This document shows positions 26,476 to 36,862 of a DNA stretch of 64,000 bases, piece after piece. The notes under the pieces were generated by a model. That model saw only the letters and a program-made list of their open reading frames with translations. It was not told where the DNA came from and did no database searches. This DNA comes from an uncultured Bacteroidales bacterium (GTDB taxonomy: Bacteria; Bacteroidota; Bacteroidia; Bacteroidales; Muribaculaceae): NCBI GenBank assembly GCA_902782465.1, contig CACZNH010000013.1, positions 1-64,000 of the forward strand. The letters are read 5' to 3'. The position numbers were made by a program, and so were the translations under genes. Each line of letters opens with the position of its first letter. Within the stretch, counting starts at the first letter, position 1.

Positions 26476-27945
26476 TTACTGGATGGCTGCGAACATCGCA
26501 TTGATGGCATCTACCGAGCCGTTGATGTAGGCATAGATGCAGCTGATGAGTCCGATGAAGATGACACCCAGCACACAGATGATGAGACCCAGACGCTCGG
26601 TCCAGTGGCTCTTGATGGTGGGAATCACACAGTCATCCTGACGCAGGAACATCGCCTTGACCACAAGCAGGTAGTAGTACAGGGAGATGATGGTGTTGAC
26701 CAACGCAATGAGCACGAGCACATAAATGGCTACTGAGCCCTGGTGGCATGCGCCGACGAAGATGAAGAACTTGCTGAAGAAGCCCGCAAACGGGGGAATA
26801 CCACCCAGCGAGAACATCGCAAGCATCATCGTGAAGGCGAGCCAGGGATTGGTCTTGAACAGGCCGTTGTAGTCGTCCATGGTCACGCGGCCGGTCTGAC
26901 GCTCAATAGCGGCAATCACGCCAAAGGCGGCGAGGTTGCTGAAGATGTAAACCAGCACATAGTAAATCATCGAGGACATGCCCATCACGTTGACGGCGAT
27001 GATACCGAGCATGATGTAACCGGCCTGGGAAATCGAAGAGAACGCCAGGAAGCGCTTGAGGTTGCGCTGACGCATGGCGAACAGGTTGCCGATGGTGATA
27101 GTCAATACGATAACGGCATAGAGCATCCACTCCCACACCTGGCTGTAGGCAGCGCCGAAGACCTGCACCAGAATCACCAGGAACGAGAACGCTGCAGCAC
27201 CCTTGCTGATGACCGACAGGTAGCTGGTCACAGCGGTGGGGGCACCCTGGTAAACGTCGGCAGTCCACTGGTGGAAGGGAACAAGCGAGAGCTTGAAGCC
27301 CACACCGGCGATGACAAAGGCCAGGGCAGCAATCAGCAGCGGCGAATGGTTGCCGATGACAGCGGTGGCGATGTCGTTGAAGTAGAGCGTGCCGCTCATG
27401 CCATAGACGAAGGAGATACCCAGCAGGAATATCGCCGACGAGAAGATGGCGGTGAACATGTACTTGGCAGCGGCCTCGTGCGACTCGTAGTGGCGCTTCT
27501 CAAAGGCTGCCAGGGCAGCGATGGGCAGCGACGCGGTCTCCAGACCGATGACGAACAGCAGGAAGTGGCGTGCCGAAATCATGAGGAACATGCCCAGCAG
27601 CGTCAACAGCGTCAACTCGTAGAACTCGCCGCGGCGAACACTCACGAAGTCGCTGTTGGTCCACTTCACGGCCTGCAGGAGCACGAGCACGACGCCCACG
27701 TTGAGGATGTTCTTCATCACCCACGTGGCGCTATTGCTCTCAAACATGCCTCCAAAGGCCTCTCCCACCCCGGCAGGAATGCAGAAACAGTATATCGTGT
27801 AGAGCGCCATCAAGATGACCGAGAAGACGGGCATGTAACGCTGAGAGCGCTCAGGCATGAAAGTGTCGTAGATGAAAACAAGCAGGAAAACCAGCAACAG
27901 GCCTATCTCCTGCGGCATCAATAAGAATTGTGAATAATCCATCAT
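26476..27945 (-). CDS. nuoN: NADH-quinone oxidoreductase subunit N
   Basis: 489-residue polytopic membrane protein, one of the three antiporter-like ion-pumping subunits of complex I. About 14 transmembrane helices are visible. Family landmarks include KLSLVPFHQWTADVYQGAPT (about 230-250) and FSLGGIPPFAGFFSKF (about 385-400). It is the last gene of the nuo-atp cluster, 42 bp after nuoM, with a CTAA-rich array just beyond its stop. Confidence 0.96.
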   Translation of the reverse strand: MMDYSQFLLMPQEIGLLLVFLLVFIYDTFMPERSQRYMPVFSVILMALYTIYCFCIPAGVGEAFGGMFESNSATWVMKNILNVGVVLVLLQAVKWTNSDFVSVRRGEFYELTLLTLLGMFLMISARHFLLFVIGLETASLPIAALAAFEKRHYESHEAAAKYMFTAIFSSAIFLLGISFVYGMSGTLYFNDIATAVIGNHSPLLIAALAFVIAGVGFKLSLVPFHQWTADVYQGAPTAVTSYLSVISKGAAAFSFLVILVQVFGAAYSQVWEWMLYAVIVLTITIGNLFAMRQRNLKRFLAFSSISQAGYIMLGIIAVNVMGMSSMIYYVLVYIFSNLAAFGVIAAIERQTGRVTMDDYNGLFKTNPWLAFTMMLAMFSLGGIPPFAGFFSKFFIFVGACHQGSVAIYVLVLIALVNTIISLYYYLLVVKAMFLRQDDCVIPTIKSHWTERLGLIICVLGVIFIGLISCIYAYINGSVDAINAMFAAIQ

Positions 27946-27987
27946 ATCTTTTTCTTATGCTTTTTTATCAGGTTAAACACTTTCACA

Positions 27988-29514
27988 TCACATCACGGGC
28001 AGGGCAGCCTGCAGGGCCTTGACAACGGGCTCGAAGCTGCTGCTGATAATGTTAATAAAGAAGTTGGGGAAGCAACCGATGGCTGCCACGGCAAGAATCA
28101 GCGTGGCGGTCGAGAGGCGCTCCTCCCATGTAGCATCGGTCAACGAGCGGTGGTGCTCATCCTGTACCTCGCCAAAGAGCAATTTGGCGACAACGCGCAG
28201 GATGTAAACCGCCGTCACGACAATCGAGGTGGTCGCCAGGATGGTGAGCACACGGTGGAAGGTGTCGGTGTGCTGGAACGAACCCATGAAAATGGTCATC
28301 TCGGCAGCGAAACCGCTCAAGAACGGCAGACCCAGTGAAGCCAGACCGGCAATCACATAGCCCACGCCCAGGTAAGGCATGATGTGCATCATACCGCCCA
28401 TGTCGCGGATGTCACGCGTGTGGGTGCGGCCGTAAATCATACCGATGAGGGCAAAGAAGAGGGCCGTCATCAGACCGTGGGAGAGCATCTGCAGCACAGC
28501 ACCGGTCATCGCCGTGGTGTTGAACATCAGGATGGCAAACAGCACCATACCGCAGTGGCTAACCGACGAATAGGCGTTGATGTACTTGAGGTCGGTCTGC
28601 ACACAGGCACTGAGCGCACCATAGACGATGCTGGCACCGGTGAGCAGCAGGAAAATCCAAGCCAGCTCGTTGGCGGCAAAGGGCATCAGGTAGATGGCGA
28701 TGCGGAAGCAGCCGTAACCTCCCAACTTCATCAGTACACCGGCGTGGAGCATCGACACCGCGGTGGGCGCCGAGGCGTGACCGTCGGGCGACCATGTGTG
28801 GAACGGGAACATGGCACCCAGGACGCCAAAGCCGACAAACGTCAACGGGAACAGCAGGTACTGCCACTTGTGCGGGATGGCATCGTTACGGGCGATGTCC
28901 AGGATGTTCATCGTCAGGTTGCCGTCGGCAGCCGAGTGGAAGTAGATGCCAATCAGGCCGAGCATCAGGAAGGCCGAGCCACCCATCAGCATCAGCGTGA
29001 GCTTCATGGCACTGTAGTTCTTGTTGCCGCTGCCCCACACGCCAATGAGCAGGTACATGGGAATCAGAGCAATCTCATAGAACATGAACATCGTGAACAG
29101 GTCAATCGAGATAAAGAAACCGAACACACCCGTGGACAGCAGGAAGAACCACATGAAGAACTGACGCGGCATGGGGTTCATCTTCCACGAGGCGAATACA
29201 CCGGCAAACACGATGAATGCCGACAGCAGAATCATCACCACGCTGACGCCGTCAACGCCCAACGCCAAATGGACGTTGAAGGGGGCGTACCACAGCACGT
29301 CGCTGCGCAGAATCATCTCGCTGGTGTCACCGGCACCGCGAATGTCGAGGAACATCTTGACCAGCGCGATGGCAAGCACCACGAGCACGCTGGCGCCGAC
29401 AACGGCAACGGTCCTGATGGCCTTGATGCCCTGGTTGCGGCAGATGGCCAGGCCTCCGAGTGTCAACAGAGGCACGATCACAAAGTAAATCAGTATATTA
29501 TTGAAGATTTCCAT
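27988..29514 (-). CDS. nuoM: NADH-quinone oxidoreductase subunit M
   Basis: 508-residue antiporter-like membrane subunit of complex I. Landmarks include FYEIALIPMYLLIGVWG (about 145-165), FPFHTWSPDGHASAPTAVSM (about 235-255) and GLPFLSGFAAEMTIFMGSF near the C-terminal third. It lies 36 bp after nuoL and 42 bp before nuoN in the same operon. Confidence 0.96.
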   Translation of the reverse strand: MEIFNNILIYFVIVPLLTLGGLAICRNQGIKAIRTVAVVGASVLVVLAIALVKMFLDIRGAGDTSEMILRSDVLWYAPFNVHLALGVDGVSVVMILLSAFIVFAGVFASWKMNPMPRQFFMWFFLLSTGVFGFFISIDLFTMFMFYEIALIPMYLLIGVWGSGNKNYSAMKLTLMLMGGSAFLMLGLIGIYFHSAADGNLTMNILDIARNDAIPHKWQYLLFPLTFVGFGVLGAMFPFHTWSPDGHASAPTAVSMLHAGVLMKLGGYGCFRIAIYLMPFAANELAWIFLLLTGASIVYGALSACVQTDLKYINAYSSVSHCGMVLFAILMFNTTAMTGAVLQMLSHGLMTALFFALIGMIYGRTHTRDIRDMGGMMHIMPYLGVGYVIAGLASLGLPFLSGFAAEMTIFMGSFQHTDTFHRVLTILATTSIVVTAVYILRVVAKLLFGEVQDEHHRSLTDATWEERLSTATLILAVAAIGCFPNFFINIISSSFEPVVKALQAALPVM

Positions 29515-29550
29515 TTGATATATCCTTTCTATTTTGTTAGACCGTTGTTA

Positions 29551-31548
29551 TTATAACATGATACACAGCATGGTAATGACACCCAGCAGCAGGGCGCCCA
29601 GCAGGTAAACATACACATAGACCTGGATGCTGCCCGACTGCAGACGGCGGATGCCGAACGACAGCGAGTTGGTAGCCTCGGCCATCAGGTTCATGAAGCC
29701 GTCGATGATGTGACGGTCAAACCAGGCAATGGGCACGCACAGGCCCTGGAAAATCACCTTGTGGGTGATGAACTGGTAGAGCTCATCCATGTAGAAGCGC
29801 TTGTAGCTGGCTTGCCACAGACCGTGCATCGAGTTGGCGAGGCGGTCGGGCAGCGGGTTCTCCTTGCGGTACATGATGGTAGCCAGGCCGATACCCAGCA
29901 GGGCAACCACAGTGCTCGATCCGGCAACTGTCCAGTTGAGGGCTGTGTGCAACGGCTTGCCGTCCCAGGTCACCAGGTCGTGGAAGGGTAATATCCAGCC
30001 CGCAACGCACGAGATGGCAGCCAGGATGATGAGCGGCAACGTCATTGTCCAGGGCTGGTCCTTGGGAGCATGATGGGTGTGTACCTCATGTTTCTTCCAG
30101 AAGAAGATGAGGTAGTAGATGCGGAACATGTAGAAGGCGGTCAGGAATGCCACCATCGACATCCACAGTCCCCAACCTAGGCCGCGCTCGTAGGCAGCGA
30201 CGAGAATCTCGTCCTTGCTGAAGAATCCGGCGAAGGGCCAGATACCGGCGATGGCGAGACAGCCGATAAGGAAGCAGATGCTGGTGATGGGCATATACTT
30301 GTGCAGACCGTGCATCTTGTCGTTCTCATTGCTGTGAACGGCATGGATGATGGCACCGGCGCACAGGAAGAGCAACGCCTTGAACATAGCGTGGGTGAAC
30401 AGGTGGAACATCGACGCCATGTAACCCAGGCCGTAGCCTCCGTGAATCTCGATGAGCGAGTTGTTGTTGGAAGAAACGGCGAGCGAGGTCATCATGAAGG
30501 CAATCTGCGAAATGGTCGAGAAGGCCAGCGCACGCTTGATGTCGCTCTGGGTGCAGGCGATAGCGGCAGCATAGAACGCCGTGAAGGCACCCACCACCAG
30601 AATGATATTCATCGCACCCTGCTCGAGGACATAGAGCGGGAAGAGCCTAGCCACCAGGAACACACCGGCGACAACCATGGTCGCAGCGTGAATCAGCGCA
30701 GACACGGGAGTGGGACCCTCCATAGCATCGGGCAGCCAGATGTGCAACGGGTACATCGCACTCTTACCGGCACCGCCGATGAAGATGAAGGTCAACGCCC
30801 ATCCCATGACCGAGCAGCCCAGGAAAGTGGCACCACCGGCAGTGCTGATGGCACTCTGGGCCGTCTCCAGGCTACCCGACATCGTGGGTCCGAAGACCAG
30901 CGCGTCGAAGTCGAACGTCTTGGTATAGAAGCTCAGAATCATGATACCCAACAGGAAGAACAGGTCAGCCAGACGGGTGACGATAAATGCCTTCTTGTTG
31001 GCATGGTTGGCGGCAGGCGTCGAGTAATAGAAACCGATGAGCAGGTAGGACGAGAGACCCACCATCTCAAAGAATACAAATATCTGGAAAATGTTGGTGG
31101 CAACCACCAAACCCAGCATCGAGAACGTGAACAGCGCCAGGAAGGCGTAGTAACGCTGGAAGCCCTTCTCGGCATTGCCGTCGTGGTCGCTCATGTAACC
31201 CAAACTGTATAGGTGTACCATGAGAGAGACGGTAGTGATGACCACAAGCATCATCGCGGCAATGGGGTCAACGAGGACACCCATGCGCACTACCAGCGTA
31301 TCGGTAAACGACAACCAGTCGGGATTGGCAACAACGACAGCCTGACGGATACCGTCCACCATCTGGCCCTGGCCGCTGCCGAAGAAATAGGTCAGCGCCA
31401 CGCCATAGGCAAGGATGGTATCGACGAGCATCGCCAGCACGCCAATCACACCGGTGATTTTTCTACCCATTTTCACCCCGACGAGTCCCAGGAACAGGAA
31501 CATGAACAGGGGTAATGCTACAACTACTATTGCTAAACTTAATGGCAT
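29551..31548 (-). CDS. nuoL: NADH-quinone oxidoreductase subunit L
   Basis: 665-residue membrane subunit, the largest antiporter-like part of complex I, with the long C-terminal lateral helix expected near its end. Landmarks include FFEMVGLSSYLLIGFYY, YPLHIWLPDAMEGPTPVSAL and IWPFAGFFSKDEIL. It lies 5 bp after nuoK. Length is normal for NuoL. Confidence 0.96.
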   Translation of the reverse strand: MPLSLAIVVVALPLFMFLFLGLVGVKMGRKITGVIGVLAMLVDTILAYGVALTYFFGSGQGQMVDGIRQAVVVANPDWLSFTDTLVVRMGVLVDPIAAMMLVVITTVSLMVHLYSLGYMSDHDGNAEKGFQRYYAFLALFTFSMLGLVVATNIFQIFVFFEMVGLSSYLLIGFYYSTPAANHANKKAFIVTRLADLFFLLGIMILSFYTKTFDFDALVFGPTMSGSLETAQSAISTAGGATFLGCSVMGWALTFIFIGGAGKSAMYPLHIWLPDAMEGPTPVSALIHAATMVVAGVFLVARLFPLYVLEQGAMNIILVVGAFTAFYAAAIACTQSDIKRALAFSTISQIAFMMTSLAVSSNNNSLIEIHGGYGLGYMASMFHLFTHAMFKALLFLCAGAIIHAVHSNENDKMHGLHKYMPITSICFLIGCLAIAGIWPFAGFFSKDEILVAAYERGLGWGLWMSMVAFLTAFYMFRIYYLIFFWKKHEVHTHHAPKDQPWTMTLPLIILAAISCVAGWILPFHDLVTWDGKPLHTALNWTVAGSSTVVALLGIGLATIMYRKENPLPDRLANSMHGLWQASYKRFYMDELYQFITHKVIFQGLCVPIAWFDRHIIDGFMNLMAEATNSLSFGIRRLQSGSIQVYVYVYLLGALLLGVITMLCIML

Positions 31549-31553
31549 AATCG

Positions 31554-31865
31554 TTAGAATTTCAGTTTAGTGATTTGGTTGATGTCCACGTTCTTAGCAA
31601 TGCGGAACACATTGATGATGATGGCAAGGGCAAGCGCCGTCTCGGCTGCCGCGATGGCTATCGCGAACAGCGAGAAGAACATGCCTTCCATCTGACCGGG
31701 GAACAGGTAACGGTTAAACACCACAAAGTTGATATCCACCGAATTGAGCATCAACTCCAGTGAAATCATGATCGCAATCATGTTCTTGCGGGTGATGAAA
31801 CCGTAAACGCCACAGCCAAACATGATGAGGCTGGGAATGAGATACATAAACAGCGTCAAATCCAT
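31554..31865 (-). CDS. nuoK: NADH-quinone oxidoreductase subunit K
   Basis: 103-residue complex I membrane subunit with three transmembrane helices. The conserved acidic residue is in MISLELMLNSVDINFVVF, and the last helix has AIAAAETALALAII. It sits between nuoJ (14 bp) and nuoL (5 bp). Confidence 0.95.
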   Translation of the reverse strand: MDLTLFMYLIPSLIMFGCGVYGFITRKNMIAIMISLELMLNSVDINFVVFNRYLFPGQMEGMFFSLFAIAIAAAETALALAIIINVFRIAKNVDINQITKLKF

Positions 31866-31879
31866 AATCTAATCACATT

Positions 31880-32395
31880 TTAGCGGCGACGGGCAATAAC
31901 CACACCTCCAATGATACAAGCCAATAACAACACGCTGATGGCCTCAAAAGGCAACAGATAGCCATACTTGTCGGTACTCAACAGGAACTGGCCTATCTTC
32001 TCCATATTGACGTCAACGCTGCCCAAAAGGCTCTTGCCGGCAAATTCAGCATAGCTGAACAGGCCATAACCCGTTACGGCAACGCCTGCCAGAGCGGCAG
32101 TGAGTCCCAGCCAGCGGCGATGCGTGGCGAGGGCCTCGGCGTTCTTTCCAGGCTGTTGCGTGAGCATGATGGCAAACACAAACAGCACCAGGATGCCGCC
32201 GGCATATACGGCAATCTGAACGGCTCCCAGGAACTGATAGTCCATCTGGAAGTAGATGATGGCTGTGGCAAAGAGCACAAACAGCAGATAGGTTGCAGAG
32301 CGCAAAATCTTGCGCGTGGTCACCGTCAGCACCGAAAAGACGATGATGGCGATGGCAACGATAAAATACAAAATGATGTTACCTACTGATTCCAT
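31880..32395 (-). CDS. nuoJ: NADH-quinone oxidoreductase subunit J
   Basis: 171-residue complex I membrane subunit with five predicted helices. LLFVLFATAIIYFQMDYQFL and VQIAVYAGGILVLFVFAIML are the typical NuoJ segments. Its ATG overlaps the nuoI stop by one base (TAATG), so translation is probably coupled. Confidence 0.95.
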   Translation of the reverse strand: MESVGNIILYFIVAIAIIVFSVLTVTTRKILRSATYLLFVLFATAIIYFQMDYQFLGAVQIAVYAGGILVLFVFAIMLTQQPGKNAEALATHRRWLGLTAALAGVAVTGYGLFSYAEFAGKSLLGSVDVNMEKIGQFLLSTDKYGYLLPFEAISVLLLACIIGGVVIARRR

Positions 32396-32973
32396 TATTC
32401 CTTATTTTCTTTAGTTTCTTGTTTAGACTCGTCGGCCACGGGCTTCTCGACAGGAGCAGCAGCGGGCTTGACGGCAGCGGGTGCCGCAGGCTTGGCGGCA
32501 GGTGCGGGAGCGGGAGCATCGTCCTTCTCGGGCAGGTAATTGAGCTGCTTGACGAGTTTCTCGCGTGTGAATACCGCCTGCTCAAAGTCATTGCTGAAAC
32601 GGATGGCATTGGTGGGGCATACCTGGACACACAGGCCGCAGAAGGTGCAGCTACCCAAGTCATACGTGTACTTGTCGAGTTTCTGCTTCTTCTTGCCGTC
32701 GGGCAGTTCTACCATGCGTTTTGTAATACTGATGGTCTGGTTGGGGCAGTTGCGCTCACAGCTGCCACAAGCGATACACTTGTGATAACCGTTGTCATCA
32801 TAGATGAACTCCAGCGCAGCACGGAAACGTTCCGGGATGTGCAGTTCGGCGCGGTTCTCGGGATACTGCTCAGTCACCTTTGGGGTCACCAGTTCCTTGC
32901 CGGTCACCGCCATGCCCTTGAGAAGGCTGTGAAAGCCTTTAAAGATTGAGACGAAATACTCCTTAATGCTCAT
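32395..32973 (-). CDS. nuoI: NADH-quinone oxidoreductase subunit I
   Basis: 192-residue complex I subunit that passes electrons through two 4Fe-4S clusters. The clusters are bound by CIACGSCERNCPN and CTFCGLCVQVCPTNAIRF. The N-terminus has the membrane-facing amphipathic segment. A ~45-residue Ala/Pro/Lys-rich tail (APAPAAKPAAPAAVKPAAAP) extends beyond the usual end. It follows atpG by 37 bp, so it is the first nuo gene after the embedded atp cluster. Confidence 0.95.
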   Translation of the reverse strand: MSIKEYFVSIFKGFHSLLKGMAVTGKELVTPKVTEQYPENRAELHIPERFRAALEFIYDDNGYHKCIACGSCERNCPNQTISITKRMVELPDGKKKQKLDKYTYDLGSCTFCGLCVQVCPTNAIRFSNDFEQAVFTREKLVKQLNYLPEKDDAPAPAPAAKPAAPAAVKPAAAPVEKPVADESKQETKENKE

Positions 32974-33010
32974 ATTCTTAGTATTTTCTTGTTTTCTTTA
33001 CAATTTCGCG

Positions 33011-33895
33011 TTAGCGTTCCACCTGGCCTCCCATGATGTCGAGAAGCTCGTTGGTGATGTCCTCCTGACGCAGCTTGTTGTACTCCAGTTGCAACTCGTC
33101 GAGCAGTTCCTTGGCGTTTTCGCTCGCCGCCTGCATCGCCATCACACGGGCGCTCTGCTCGCTGGCCGTGCTCTGGATGAAGACATCCTGGAGCATCGAC
33201 TTGATGTGCAGGGGCAGCACGGTGTTGAAGATGGTGTTGGCGTCGGGTTCAAACAGGCAAGGACTGTTGGCGGCACGCGGGTCTACATTGTCGGCCAAGC
33301 CCTGGTAGCTCACGGGCAGCAACTGCTCGCGGGTGAACACCTGCCTGCTGGTGGAAACAAAGCGCATGTAGCACATTTCCACACGGTCAAAGGCATGCTC
33401 CAGGAAACGGGTCTTCATCAGGTCGGTGAAGGCATACAGCTCCTCGCTGTTGCTGCGGGTGTTGAGCGTAACGGTTTCCACCTGGATGCCATTGCCGGCA
33501 ATCTTGTTTACGGCCTTGGTCATCTTCTTGCCCACGGGCACCACGGTGATGCCCACCTGTGTGCCGTACTCCTTGCGCACCTTGTCAATCGTGGCAAGCA
33601 GCTGCTTGAAAATGTTGACGTTGAAGCCGCCACACAGGCCGTCATCGCTACCGAAGGCCACCAGCGCAACGCGTTTCACATCACGCTCGGCAATCAGCGG
33701 CGAGTCAAACTGCTGGTCAGTCACCAGCAGGTGGCTGATGACATGCTGCACCATCTGACGATAGGGTGACAGTTGCTGCAACTGGCTGGTAGCCTTACGC
33801 ATCTTGGACGAGCTGATCATCTTCATCGCGCTCGTCGTCTTCTGCGTCGAAGCGACCGAACCTATTCGCGTCTTGAGTTCTCTTAATGTTGCCAT
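33011..33895 (-). CDS. atpG: ATP synthase F1 gamma subunit
   Basis: 294-residue central-stalk subunit that couples c-ring rotation to F1. The N-terminal helix (LRELKTRIGSVASTQKTTSAMKMISSSKMRKA) and the C-terminal helix (ASENAKELLDELQLEYNKLRQEDITNELLDIMGG) that form the coiled coil are both clear. It is the last atp gene, 22 bp after atpA and 37 bp before nuoI. Confidence 0.96.
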   Translation of the reverse strand: MATLRELKTRIGSVASTQKTTSAMKMISSSKMRKATSQLQQLSPYRQMVQHVISHLLVTDQQFDSPLIAERDVKRVALVAFGSDDGLCGGFNVNIFKQLLATIDKVRKEYGTQVGITVVPVGKKMTKAVNKIAGNGIQVETVTLNTRSNSEELYAFTDLMKTRFLEHAFDRVEMCYMRFVSTSRQVFTREQLLPVSYQGLADNVDPRAANSPCLFEPDANTIFNTVLPLHIKSMLQDVFIQSTASEQSARVMAMQAASENAKELLDELQLEYNKLRQEDITNELLDIMGGQVER

Positions 33896-33917
33896 CTTGC
33901 GAACTTAAATTGCTGGA

Positions 33918-35513
33918 TTAACTGGCAGGGGTTTCAACATACTTGGCGGCAATCTCGGCAGCGGCATTCTTGATCTTGTCCATGACGTCATCGTCAATCT
34001 TGCCGGCGCGCAACACATCGAGGACATCGGCCTGATGCTTGCCACGCAGGTAGTTGAGGAACAGTTTCTCAAACTCGGCCACCTTGTCCAGAGGCACGTC
34101 GCGCAACAGGCCATTCACACCACAATAGATGATGGCCACTTGCTCCTCGACCTTCATCGGGGTGTACTGTGCCTGGACCAGCAGACGCTCGTTCTTGCGA
34201 CCCGTGTCGATGGTGCGTGCCGTTACGGCATCGATATCGCCACCGAACTTGGTAAAGGCCTCGAGCTCACGGTACTGGGCCTGAGCGATTTTGAGGGTAC
34301 CTGCCACTTTCTTCATACACTTGATCTGAGCGTTACCACCCACACGCGATACCGAGATACCCACATTGACAGCGGGACGGATACCCGAGTTGAACAGTGA
34401 CGACTCGAGGTAAATCTGACCGTCGGTAATCGAAATCACGTTGGTGGGGATATAGGCGCTCACGTCGCCCGCCTGGGTCTCGATGATGGGCAATGCCGTC
34501 AACGAGCCGCCACCCTTGACAATGGACTTGAGGGGTGCGGGCAGGTCGTTCATCACGCTGGCAACGTCCTGGTTCTCGTTAATCTTGGCGGCACGCTCCA
34601 GCAGACGGCTGTGCAGGTAGAAGATATCGCCGGGATAAGCCTCACGGCCCGAGGGGCGCTTGAGGATAAGCGAAATCTCACGATAGGCGACAGCGTGCTT
34701 GGACAGGTCGTCATAAATCACGAGGGCGTCGCGACCGGTGTCACGGAAGTATTCACCGATGGCGGCACCGGCAAAGGGTGCGTAATAGCGCATCGAGGCC
34801 GAGTCGGCAGCAGTGGCTGCCACGACGATGGTATAGGGCATAGCACCCGCCTCATTGAGCTTGTTGACCAATGCAGCCACGGTCGAAGCCTTCTGTCCGA
34901 TGGCGACATAGATGCAATATACCGGCTTGCCGGCATCATAGCATGCCCGCTGGTTGATAATGGTGTCCACCGCGATGGCGGTCTTGCCAATCTGGCGGTC
35001 ACCGATGATGAGCTCACGCTGGCCACGGCCGATGGGAATCATCGAGTCGATGGCCTTGAGACCAGTCTGCAACGGCTGGTTCACCGGCTGGCGGAAAATC
35101 ACACCGGGAGCTTTGCGCTCCAGCGGCAGGCGCAGCCGTTGACCCTCGATGGGGCCACCGCCGTCGATGGGCTTTGCGAGCACGTCAATCACACGGCCCA
35201 GCAGACCCTCACCCACCTCGATAGAAGCAATCTCGCCCGTGCGGCGCACCTTCATGTTTTCGGTCACGGTGTCCACCTCGTCGAGCAGGATGATACCCAC
35301 GTCGCTCTCCTCCAGGTTCATGGCGACGCCGGTCACACCGTTCTCGAAGCGCACGAGCTCATTGGCCTCGACATTGTGCAGGCCATAGGCATGAGCCACG
35401 CCGTCACCGACCTCCAGTACGGTGCCTTCTTCCTCAAAGGCTGCCTGGTGGCTGGTGATATCATCAACGAGCTGTTGCTTTAAAATATCAGATATTTCAC
35501 TGGGATTAATCAT
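33918..35513 (-). CDS. atpA: ATP synthase F1 alpha subunit
   Basis: 531-residue F1 subunit with a non-catalytic nucleotide site. Landmarks are the Walker A loop [11 protein letters not shown] (about 170-180), [15 protein letters not shown], and [17 protein letters not shown]. It lies 11 bp after atpH and 22 bp before atpG. Length is normal. Confidence 0.97.
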   Translation of the reverse strand: MINPSEISDILKQQLVDDITSHQAAFEEEGTVLEVGDGVAHAYGLHNVEANELVRFENGVTGVAMNLEESDVGIILLDEVDTVTENMKVRRTGEIASIEVGEGLLGRVIDVLAKPIDGGGPIEGQRLRLPLERKAPGVIFRQPVNQPLQTGLKAIDSMIPIGRGQRELIIGDRQIGKTAIAVDTIINQRACYDAGKPVYCIYVAIGQKASTVAALVNKLNEAGAMPYTIVVAATAADSASMRYYAPFAGAAIGEYFRDTGRDALVIYDDLSKHAVAYREISLILKRPSGREAYPGDIFYLHSRLLERAAKINENQDVASVMNDLPAPLKSIVKGGGSLTALPIIETQAGDVSAYIPTNVISITDGQIYLESSLFNSGIRPAVNVGISVSRVGGNAQIKCMKKVAGTLKIAQAQYRELEAFTKFGGDIDAVTARTIDTGRKNERLLVQAQYTPMKVEEQVAIIYCGVNGLLRDVPLDKVAEFEKLFLNYLRGKHQADVLDVLRAGKIDDDVMDKIKNAAAEIAAKYVETPAS

Positions 35514-35524
35514 CTCTGTAGTAA

Positions 35525-36067
35525 TTATTTCTTTTGCAGTTGTAAACGCAATTCGTTCAATTCTCTCTTTACCGAAGCATCAAGCACCAAGCCGTTGATT
35601 TCCACTGTAAAGCCTCCAATCAACTCGGGATTGATTTTCTCCTCGATTTCCAGCGTCATGGCGCCCAGACGTTTCTTGACAATGTCAGTAATGGCCTTAA
35701 TCTCGGCCTCGGGCATCGGCACGGCGGTGGTAATGACCACATGGGCTATTTCATGCGCCTCACGATAAAGATCGACATAGGCGAGGGAAATCTTCTGCAG
35801 GTACTCGGCGCGGTTGTTCCTGACGCAGAGCAACAGGAACTTGTCCAGTGAGCTGCCAGACTTGCCGCCAAAGAGTTTCAGGATATTGGCACCCTTCACC
35901 TCGTCGGGGACTCCGGGGTTGAGCACCGCACGCTTGAGTTCGTCGAGAGCGGCATGACGGAAACTGAGCTTCTTGAGCAGCTCATAGATTTCGTCAGCGT
36001 CACCATTCTCGACGGCGAACTTGTACAACGCTTTTGCGTATCGGCGTGGAATCAGTCCGTCACTCAT
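35525..36067 (-). CDS. atpH: ATP synthase F1 delta subunit
   Basis: 180-residue peripheral-stalk subunit linking b to the top of F1. The N-terminal helical domain ([20 protein letters not shown]) and the C-terminal segment [26 protein letters not shown] are typical. It lies 6 bp after atpF. Confidence 0.95.
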   Translation of the reverse strand: MSDGLIPRRYAKALYKFAVENGDADEIYELLKKLSFRHAALDELKRAVLNPGVPDEVKGANILKLFGGKSGSSLDKFLLLCVRNNRAEYLQKISLAYVDLYREAHEIAHVVITTAVPMPEAEIKAITDIVKKRLGAMTLEIEEKINPELIGGFTVEINGLVLDASVKRELNELRLQLQKK

Positions 36068-36073
36068 ATCGCG

Positions 36074-36571
36074 TTAGTTTTTAGTCTCAACCTCACTCAG
36101 ATATTGGTCAACAAGCGCACGCTGTGCGTCATCACTGGCAATGTTGCGGCGGATTACCTTTTCGGCAATCTGCAACGCCAGGTCACCCACCTCGGTGCGC
36201 AGTTGCTTCTCGGCCTCCTTGCGTGACTGCTCAAGGGAGACTTGAACTGCCTGGCTCACCTTCTTGGCTTCGTCGGCCGCATCGCTACGGGCCTTCTCAA
36301 TCAGCTCGTTGCGCATCTTGGCTGCCTCACGCAGGATGTCGGCCTGTTCGTTGCGTGCCTCGGCAAGCAACTTGTCGGCTTCGGCTTTGGCATTGTCCAA
36401 CTGTGACTTCGCCTCCTGTGCATAGGCCACACCCTTGTCAATCAAGTCGGCACGCTCCTCCATACTCTTGATGATGTAGGGCCATGCCCACTTGGCAAGG
36501 ATGCAATACAGGCACACGAATGCCACGAACATCCAAAAGACCAAGCCGAATTCAGGCGTGAAAAGTTCCAT
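36074..36571 (-). CDS. atpF: ATP synthase Fo b subunit
   Basis: 165-residue peripheral-stalk subunit. One N-terminal membrane helix (about 5-28) is followed by a long charged helix (about 30-150) rich in Ala, Glu, Lys and Arg that dimerises as a right-handed coiled coil. It lies 15 bp after atpE and 6 bp before atpH. Confidence 0.94.
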   Translation of the reverse strand: MELFTPEFGLVFWMFVAFVCLYCILAKWAWPYIIKSMEERADLIDKGVAYAQEAKSQLDNAKAEADKLLAEARNEQADILREAAKMRNELIEKARSDAADEAKKVSQAVQVSLEQSRKEAEKQLRTEVGDLALQIAEKVIRRNIASDDAQRALVDQYLSEVETKN

Positions 36572-36586
36572 CTGAACCTAGAGGGA

Positions 36587-36838
<252 letters not shown>

Positions 36839-36862
36839 TTAGTTGTTAATATTTTGTTTGTT

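Noticed and set aside
28384-29556. 390-residue plus-strand frame over nuoM
   Set aside because: Antisense shadow of nuoM.
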